A DNA stretch of 20,233 nucleotides from IMG/VR virus record IMGVR_UViG_3300004806_000114, positions 1 through 20,233 of that record, one strand, 5' to 3'. The notes below the pieces were generated by a model that did no database searches, had not been told where the DNA came from, and saw only the letters and a program-made list of their open reading frames with translations. This document shows, in pieces, positions 14,787-20,233 of the stretch. Source of the DNA: a virus. The position numbers were made by a program, and so were the translations under genes. Numbering within the stretch: position 1 is the stretch's first letter; every line of letters begins with the position of its first letter.

Positions 14787-16142
14787 TTAGAAGCTACCAC
14801 CGTTAATTGTAATGCCTGTAAGGTCGATTGTCCCTCCTAAAGTCAGACTTCCAGAAGATGTGACCGTACCGCTTAAAGTTATTCCATTGACTGTTCCTGT
14901 GCCAGAAACACTTGTAACTGTTCCTTGTGGGTTTGACGCAGTTGTAATGTTTGTTACACGCCCATAAGTGTCTACTGTTACTACAGGAATTAATGTACTT
15001 GACCCTGTTGTTCCTGCGGTGACTATTCCGCTGGATAAATCCAATACAGGAGTTGTGCCACCTGTGCTGGTTATGCGTCCTGAAGTACCACTAACAGAAG
15101 TTACATAAGTGCCAGAAGGCTGTTTATTGTTAAATGTATTCCAGTCTGTGCTGGTTAAATAGCCATTGGTTGTGCTATTGGCGGCTGCCATGCTAATTGC
15201 AGGAGTTGTGCCACCGCTTGAAACTACAGGGGCAGTACCAGTAACAGAAGTAACACCTGTGTTTGCAATGCTAATTGAGCCTGACCCATTGGTTACGCTA
15301 ATACCTGTACTAGCAGTTAATGTTGTGCGAGTAAACCCTGTGCCATTACCAATGTCCAAAGCGCCATTAGCAGGGGTAGAGGTTAATCCTGTGCCACCAT
15401 AAGCTACTCCAACAGCATTACCTTGCCAAGAAACTGGGCCTGAAATACTGCTTGAAGAATTAAAATTTAAAGTGGCAGTACCCCAAGAAACTGTGCCAGG
15501 CACATAAGAATGGACATCCCAAGTGCCGTTTGTTGTGCCATTAGTTAATAAAATTAAATGGGCAGCGCCACCAGCTTGCAAGGCTAATAACGAGGTTGTG
15601 CCGTCATGTGCATTTAACTGTACAGAAGAATAGGTAATATTGTTATTAAAGTAATATGTGTCGCCAACCGTTAATGTAGTGGCATCAGGCATATTAAATG
15701 TCTGAGAAGTCGTTGTGCCTGTAACTACTTGGTATTGCGCTGAAGCAACAGTTAAATTAATTGGCGTTGCAGAAGACGCTGTAATTGTTGTATTGGGAAT
15801 AAAATTATTGGCAAATACATTACCATTGGTGTCCTGATATACGCCTTTGGCGGCTGGCATATCGCCCCATACTGCAAGCTGACCACCACCAAAGCTAACT
15901 AATGACCCTGCATTGCTAGACGCTAATACTGTCGTTCTAGCTAATGTGCCGCTACCGACTGTGCCAATGCCTACTTCCCAGTTTGTCGTTTGGGTTTCAT
16001 AAATACCGTAATAGGTAGTATTTCCGCTGCCAATAGCAGACCCAAATGACTGGTAACCTGTTACAGCACCAGCAAGCGTCAGAGTGCCAGTACCGCTAGT
16101 AGTACTTGTTTCCTGGACTCTATCTTTAATAATTAAGGCCAT
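14787..16142 (-). CDS. Tail fibre / virion appendage protein (451 aa)
   Basis: The N-terminal ~95 residues (starting MALIIKDRVQETSTT, then GTGTLTLAGAVTGYQSF, NWEVGIGTV and LARTTVLASSNAG) are a very widespread phage tail-protein head-end domain. A beta-rich body follows with VAYGGTGLTSTP and TGVTSVTGTAPVV-type strands and a TNGYLTSTDWNTFNNK motif, seen by me in many fibre-like proteins of aquatic phages and bacteria. The tail is made of VTSVSGTG-type repeats ending TITINGGSF-like. No S74 domain or lectin is visible. It is probably a side fibre or base part next to the S74 fibre encoded just after it. AAGG is 8 bases before the ATG, and the stop lies 10 bases before the next ATG. Confidence 0.75.
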   Translation of the reverse strand: MALIIKDRVQETSTTSGTGTLTLAGAVTGYQSFGSAIGSGNTTYYGIYETQTTNWEVGIGTVGSGTLARTTVLASSNAGSLVSFGGGQLAVWGDMPAAKGVYQDTNGNVFANNFIPNTTITASSATPINLTVASAQYQVVTGTTTSQTFNMPDATTLTVGDTYYFNNNITYSSVQLNAHDGTTSLLALQAGGAAHLILLTNGTTNGTWDVHSYVPGTVSWGTATLNFNSSSSISGPVSWQGNAVGVAYGGTGLTSTPANGALDIGNGTGFTRTTLTASTGISVTNGSGSISIANTGVTSVTGTAPVVSSGGTTPAISMAAANSTTNGYLTSTDWNTFNNKQPSGTYVTSVSGTSGRITSTGGTTPVLDLSSGIVTAGTTGSSTLIPVVTVDTYGRVTNITTASNPQGTVTSVSGTGTVNGITLSGTVTSSGSLTLGGTIDLTGITINGGSF

Positions 16143-16151
16143 TATTTAGCC

Positions 16152-16556
16152 TTATTGGTTAGCACGAATAATAGTGCCAGAAGAAATAGAAACAACCTGA
16201 GTCGTGTCAATAGAGGTGTTATTTAGGTTCATATCGCAACCAGTCAATCCTACTGTGCCATCCATAATAACGGTAGAGTTATCAGACTTAAATATACGAA
16301 AGAATTGCGCTGTACCTGTAGCGACTGCTGTGCCGTTAGCAACCGACCCTAGGGTAATAGTACCGTTGCTGTCAGTACCAAAAGACCCAGTAACAGTAAG
16401 AGAAACCAATAGGGTTTGACTTGTAATTGCAGTATTGGCGTTAGCAGGTTGCGTGCCTTGGTAAATGCTAATAATAGCGCCTGAACCAGCATAGGTAATT
16501 AGACCCTGTTGTTGGGCATCACGAGTGCCATTTGAATACTTGAGGTTTGAAGACAT
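16152..16556 (-). CDS. Small virion-associated protein (134 aa)
   Basis: It begins with LKYSNGTRDAQQQGLITYAG, then IISIYQGTQPANANTAIT, followed by an all-beta body. This plan (LKYSxGxR..., IYxGxxPAxAxTA...) recurs in small proteins of fibre and head regions of many phages and is often annotated as structural. No function can be assigned with confidence; a capsid or tail decoration protein is plausible. The ATG overlaps the portal stop as TAATG, so it is translated with the portal. Confidence 0.7.
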   Translation of the reverse strand: MSSNLKYSNGTRDAQQQGLITYAGSGAIISIYQGTQPANANTAITSQTLLVSLTVTGSFGTDSNGTITLGSVANGTAVATGTAQFFRIFKSDNSTVIMDGTVGLTGCDMNLNNTSIDTTQVVSISSGTIIRANQ

Positions 16557-18916
16557 TAAATAACTCCTTGGATTTTACCGTCAGGGCCACGTACTACTTG
16601 TTTTGGGCGGTTATGGTTTTCGTTAATTGTATTGATTAATTGACCTAAAGTCTGTGTCATTTCTTGGTTACTCTTAGAAATGGCGCTTGCAATAGGCGCT
16701 AATGGGTGTTCCATAGAAGCAGCCATATCTTCTTCATTCATATAAGCTGTTTCACCGTTGTCATCTGCGGCAGAAATGCGTGCTACTTCAATCTTTGCGC
16801 CATTGTTAATGTGGGCTAACAACACTTGCGTATTGCGTTCCATATTCATCTTCATTTGCGCCAATCTTGCTTCCATTTCCATTTCAGCTTGGTTACGCTG
16901 GGCTTCTAACTGGAATTTAAGCTGGTTTTCTTGCGCTTGGTACTCTTGTTTAGCCTTCTCAAGTTGCATTTCAGCTTGCATTTTCTGCATTTCTAACTGG
17001 TTTTGAGTCTGCAATTCTTGTTGCTTGGCTTGCATCTTCATTTGTTCCAGTTGCATTTCTTGTTGGAGTTTTTGCATTTCAGGAGTAGGCGGTTTAGGCT
17101 GTCCTTCAGCTTGTTTAGCTTGAGTACGCAATTTGTCAGCAGTTTCGTCAATCAGACCTTCCAAAGACTTTCCAGCTTTAAACGCAGTTGCCGCAAATTT
17201 AAGCATTTCCATCAATAATGGCGCTAATTCAGGGCTTTGTGTAGCGGCTGGTACTGCTTGTTGCATAAATCCGCCCATTGCTTGCAAGAATTCCATTCTG
17301 TCCTGCTTTTCCTGCATTTCGTCTTGGAAAATCATGGAGTCAGAGGTGACTTCAATACGGAAAGTCTTGCTAACTTCGTCTTTTAGCATCTCCAACGCTT
17401 TTGGAATTAATGCTTTGTCCTCATCAGACATTTGCATTGCGCCAGAAATCTTAACAATGGTGTCTTCTGTGAAGTGTTTGCAGATAATCTGCGACTTAAT
17501 GGCAAGCAGCGAGGTTGCGAAATCAACAACAGCGTGTTGCATAGTTTTGAGGCGACCTGCTGCATTGTTTGACTTAATGATTTGTGCGCCAAGAGTTTCA
17601 TTGGGGTCGGTTTGACCACGCTGAATGTCGGCAATACCCATCAACTCGTAGATTTGACCCTTTACCTGGTCCATTGCTGAGTAGCAAGACATCAATGCTT
17701 GTGCAAATGGGGCAATATCGACTAAATCTAATGCACCTTTGAGTCCTTGTTTCTCGGCAAATGCTGTCCAATTTTTTACTGGAATCAATACATTAGACTC
17801 ATTACCTTCAGAAAATAGTCGCTGGAGTTCAGAAGCGGAAGAGTCGTATAAACCACGAATTTTTAACGCACCAATAAGTCCGTCAATACGGTCACAAAGG
17901 TCGTCTAACTCTCTAGCTTGGTCTTGGTAAATAGTAAAGTCAGGAATAGGCTCAAGACTGTCAGTAGTCAATGTAGCGTATAAAGGTTTAGGGCAAGGAA
18001 AGAAGTTTTCCAACTCTAATGGGTCTTCTCTTTCATCAAGAATTTTGCTCATTGACTTAGAAATCCACAGTACTTTGCCTGTTTCTTTGTCCCAAATCTC
18101 ATAAATCTGCGCTTGGTAGGCTTGGTCATCATTCTTGGTATAAGACTTACCTACTTGTTCAGGCTTGGTGTCTAGTGGAATCTGTTTACCTAATTCCTCG
18201 CCAAAGCGTTCTACAAGCGCTGTACGGTTTAAATAGACCTTACGCCATACTGCGGTGACTTCTTCCCATGTACGAGCTACTGTATGCCCAAAATCACGCC
18301 AATGGACATAATCTACAGGGCAGCACTCGTATTCAATTTCTTCTTCAACTTCGCCAGGTTCGTTATCTTCTTCCTCTGGCATTTCACCTTCAAGCGGTTT
18401 GCCTACATCGCCTTTTCCTTCAACATAGCTAGGGTCATAGGCTTGTTCAGCGTCAATGGTTTCAGTTAATTCAAAGCCATCTTCAGGTTCTTTTTCGGCT
18501 TTTGCCATGAAATGCGGTTCATAGCGCACCCATGCTGTGCCTCGACCACCTAAAAGACGGTCAGTAACGCAGTTCACCATAGCTGACTTATAGTCGCCAT
18601 AGTGTTCAATTTCAAACTCTAATGCCCTTTCAAGCATGAGTGAGGCTACTCGACCAATAGGGTCGTTATCTCTAAACCTACGGCTTACATCTGGGCGAGG
18701 AAGTCTTGCAAATATCGCTGGAGTAATCGTTTGGACATTTGACCAAAGAATATTAAAGCGTGCATTTGGGTTGGTTTTGTTGCGACTATCGTCTTTGTAC
18801 TTCTTTAAAATCTTATCAACACGAGCTTCCCAGAGCTTATAACTACGCTCATAGGACATAATGCGGTTGTACCAATCTTCGTAGCTATGCGCTACCTCGC
18901 CTCTTAATTCAGACAT
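16556..18916 (-). CDS. Portal protein, P22-like (786 aa)
   Basis: This is the dodecameric (by family) ring at one head vertex through which DNA enters and leaves. The N-terminus (residues 53-77, with FNILWSNVQTITPAIFARLP) and the stem/clip region (EVTSDSMIFQDEMQEKQDRMEFL, about 535-560) are typical of P22-type portals of aquatic podoviruses. Residues 141-197 are a strongly acidic insert. Residues about 612-700 are a Gln/Met/Glu/Lys-rich continuous helix, consistent with the C-terminal coiled-coil barrel of P22 portal. The last 30 residues are basic. At 786 residues it is a little longer than P22 gp1 (725). AAGG is 8 bases before the ATG. The gene follows a small protein gene that itself follows the terminase, the usual packaging order. 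Confidence 0.87.
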   Translation of the reverse strand: MSELRGEVAHSYEDWYNRIMSYERSYKLWEARVDKILKKYKDDSRNKTNPNARFNILWSNVQTITPAIFARLPRPDVSRRFRDNDPIGRVASLMLERALEFEIEHYGDYKSAMVNCVTDRLLGGRGTAWVRYEPHFMAKAEKEPEDGFELTETIDAEQAYDPSYVEGKGDVGKPLEGEMPEEEDNEPGEVEEEIEYECCPVDYVHWRDFGHTVARTWEEVTAVWRKVYLNRTALVERFGEELGKQIPLDTKPEQVGKSYTKNDDQAYQAQIYEIWDKETGKVLWISKSMSKILDEREDPLELENFFPCPKPLYATLTTDSLEPIPDFTIYQDQARELDDLCDRIDGLIGALKIRGLYDSSASELQRLFSEGNESNVLIPVKNWTAFAEKQGLKGALDLVDIAPFAQALMSCYSAMDQVKGQIYELMGIADIQRGQTDPNETLGAQIIKSNNAAGRLKTMQHAVVDFATSLLAIKSQIICKHFTEDTIVKISGAMQMSDEDKALIPKALEMLKDEVSKTFRIEVTSDSMIFQDEMQEKQDRMEFLQAMGGFMQQAVPAATQSPELAPLLMEMLKFAATAFKAGKSLEGLIDETADKLRTQAKQAEGQPKPPTPEMQKLQQEMQLEQMKMQAKQQELQTQNQLEMQKMQAEMQLEKAKQEYQAQENQLKFQLEAQRNQAEMEMEARLAQMKMNMERNTQVLLAHINNGAKIEVARISAADDNGETAYMNEEDMAASMEHPLAPIASAISKSNQEMTQTLGQLINTINENHNRPKQVVRGPDGKIQGVI

Positions 18917-18924
18917 AGAAAGCC

Positions 18925-19227
18925 TTATGAGAAGTTGCCTACAGCAATTACGCTAGAACCTGCGCCAGTTGTTACTTTCCAAGGGCCATTTAATGATTGA
19001 GCCTCAACAGTAATAGAATATACGCCTAAAGGTGCTACAGGCGGTACTAACAAATAAGAAGTAGAGCCGTCAATAATAGTGACTGAGCTTGTGGCAGAAG
19101 TAGTTACGGTAGCAATAACACGCACTAATGTGTCGCCTACTGCGCCTGAACCGCCTAAAACTTGAGCAGTTGTGGAAGGGGCTACATATTCGTATGTTGT
19201 GCCAAATGGTTGTTGTATGCCTGACAT
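18925..19227 (-). CDS. Small beta-rich virion-type protein between terminase and portal (100 aa)
   Basis: This is a short, nearly all-beta, charge-poor protein. The segment VGDTLVRVIATVTTSATSS is followed by VTIIDGSTSYLLVPPVAPLG and VYSITVEAQSLNGPW. The strand pattern looks like a single jelly-roll or Ig-like sandwich of the decoration-protein sort. I know similar proteins in this position only as hypothetical. AGGAG is 7 bases before the ATG, inside the end of the terminase gene, and the ATG follows the terminase stop directly. A head decoration or neck part is an inference. Confidence 0.65.
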   Translation of the reverse strand: MSGIQQPFGTTYEYVAPSTTAQVLGGSGAVGDTLVRVIATVTTSATSSVTIIDGSTSYLLVPPVAPLGVYSITVEAQSLNGPWKVTTGAGSSVIAVGNFS

Positions 19228-20233
19228 TTAAATTCTCCTGTTGTTTGTGGTATTTTTAATATCCCACATATCGTTTAAAGTTACATCTGTTTCGCCCACA
19301 AACAAGCCTTTAATAGGCTCATCCTTGGTCATTATCTTTTCTTCCACTCGCCAAGCAACCGCTGCCATTCTGAAAGCATCTGCAGCATGACTTGTCCAGT
19401 CGTGACGAGGTTTATCTCTAAACACTTTCCTATCTTCGTCATACTCTCTTTGATACTGTCGTAATGACTCGATACCATCCTGACACCTTTCTGCGTCAAA
19501 CCAAGACTTCATCAGCGCCATACGAGTTGCTTGAATTCCGTCTTGAAGTCCTAAATTTGGGACAATTTTCATTGATTCTAACGGAATTTTAACAGAAAGT
19601 TGTTCAATTATTGACTTTCCACCACTTGCTAGAGTTTTTGCCCTTGCGTCATGGGGCAGATAATGTATGCCATATTCATAGCCAAACTCTGCTTGTTTAG
19701 CTTGAATTAGTCCTGTATAAAAAGGGACTGGCTGACCATTGCTTCCATGGTAGTCAAGGAAACGAATTTCTCCCCTGACAACTTGCCACCACCAAATGCT
19801 TGTATCGTCTGAATAACCCAAGTCCCAGCTTGTATTAACTTTATACATTGGGTCGTAATCAACCTTGGTAACTCTGCCACCATCGGTAAGCTGGCGCATC
19901 TCTTTGCCATAATAAGCACCCAAAATAGCTGACTCAAAGTCACACTCAAACTCTTGTAAGTATTGGTCTTGCGTCATGGACTTGGCGGCATCTTCCAATT
20001 CTTCTGGCGGCAATAAGCCGGTCTGACTAGCTCTTAAGGTCTTGGCATACCAATCGGAAGATTTGGTGGCGTTATTGTATATGTCCCAAAAGGCATTATG
20101 ACCTTTGGGCGTTCCAATGAAAACTGCCCAACCGAGTCTGTCTGCCAACAAAGGCCGAATAATCTCGCCCCAAATACGAGGGCGCATATCTGCATACTCA
20201 TCTAGGACAATCCCATCAAGGTATAGACCACGT
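19228..20233 (-). CDS. Terminase large subunit, C-terminal part (truncated at window edge)
   Basis: This is the motor ATPase and nuclease that packages DNA into the head. The frame is open to the window end. The ATG at 20187 is internal, since codons upstream of it encode GIVLDEYAD, the Walker B motif with the catalytic Glu. Just after comes the ADRLGWAVFIGTPKGHNAF coupling motif. Counting from Met 20187, the RNase H-like nuclease has acidic residues at TSWDLGYSDD (Asp122), LPHDAR (Asp180) and HAADAFR (Asp270), the usual metal-binding set. A C-terminal tail with GLFVGETDVTL and a basic end likely contacts the portal. The Walker A motif and N-terminus lie outside the window. Confidence 0.9.
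   Translation of the reverse strand, partial: RGLYLDGIVLDEYADMRPRIWGEIIRPLLADRLGWAVFIGTPKGHNAFWDIYNNATKSSDWYAKTLRASQTGLLPPEELEDAAKSMTQDQYLQEFECDFESAILGAYYGKEMRQLTDGGRVTKVDYDPMYKVNTSWDLGYSDDTSIWWWQVVRGEIRFLDYHGSNGQPVPFYTGLIQAKQAEFGYEYGIHYLPHDARAKTLASGGKSIIEQLSVKIPLESMKIVPNLGLQDGIQATRMALMKSWFDAERCQDGIESLRQYQREYDEDRKVFRDKPRHDWTSHAADAFRMAAVAWRVEEKIMTKDEPIKGLFVGETDVTLNDMWDIKNTTNNRRI

Noticed and set aside
13427-16142. Diversity-generating retroelement target in the fibre genes
   Set aside because: No reverse transcriptase and no near-identical template/variable repeat pair were seen in the window.
17133-17615. 160-codon open frame on the plus strand inside the portal gene
   Set aside because: It is antisense to a clear portal gene, has a Cys/Ser/Ile-rich composition typical of a shadow frame, and matches no recognised family.
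20185-20187. ATG at 20187 as the terminase start
   Set aside because: The Walker B motif is encoded upstream of it in the same frame, so this Met is internal.
1-20233. CRISPR arrays, tRNA genes, insertion sequences, att sites, defence or anti-defence genes
   Set aside because: None is visible; the window is almost fully covered by same-strand virion genes.

Overview
The window is a compact block of tailed-phage virion genes, all read from the minus strand and therefore transcribed from right to left. It looks like part of a podovirus genome, either a free phage or an environmental phage contig. The portal belongs to the P22-like type. The order terminase, portal, scaffold, coat, adaptor, hub and ejection-type proteins follows the P22/T7 pattern, and there is no tape measure, sheath or major tail tube gene. 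DNA and codon choice look AT-leaning. A family-9-type glycosyltransferase and Gram-negative-phage N-terminal signatures suggest a Gram-negative, possibly aquatic proteobacterial host, but the sequence does not prove this. No integrase, repressor, replication or lysis gene is present, so lifestyle cannot be judged.

Layout in transcription order, from high to low coordinates. (1) Packaging and portal: the C-terminal part of the large terminase (cut by the window edge), a 100-residue virion-type protein, and a 786-residue portal. (2) A cassette of about 5.3 kb lies between portal and scaffold, where P22 has nothing comparable. It holds a small virion protein, two fibre-type proteins (one ending in an S74-type intramolecular chaperone), two tiny conserved proteins, a protein with six 21-residue repeats, and a glycosyltransferase. 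(3) Head: a small protein with a CxxC motif, an acidic scaffold, the major capsid protein, and a 102-residue decoration-type protein. (4) Tail: a coiled-coil protein, a head-tail adaptor, a gp10-like hub, and a GNAT-like protein in the place T7 uses for gene 13. (5) Four Ala/Gly/Gln-rich proteins, probably ejected with the DNA. (6) The first 18 codons of a further tail-type gene at the left edge.

Genes are separated by 0 to about 90 bases, and several junctions are TAATG or ATGA overlaps, so translation is probably coupled. No stretch over 300 bases lacks a gene. The two longest gaps flank the 102-residue gene after the capsid gene and each holds a hairpin. One is a GAAA-capped stem starting at the capsid stop codon. 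The other is a strong intrinsic terminator upstream of the tail genes. Together they suggest that head and tail gene dosage is set by RNA structure, much as T7 places a terminator after its capsid gene.

I see no obviously new enzymatic or defence system. The best leads are the two RNA hairpins around the decoration gene, the 21-residue repeat protein coupled to a glycosyltransferase, and the small beta-rich modules inserted into two neighbouring tail proteins.
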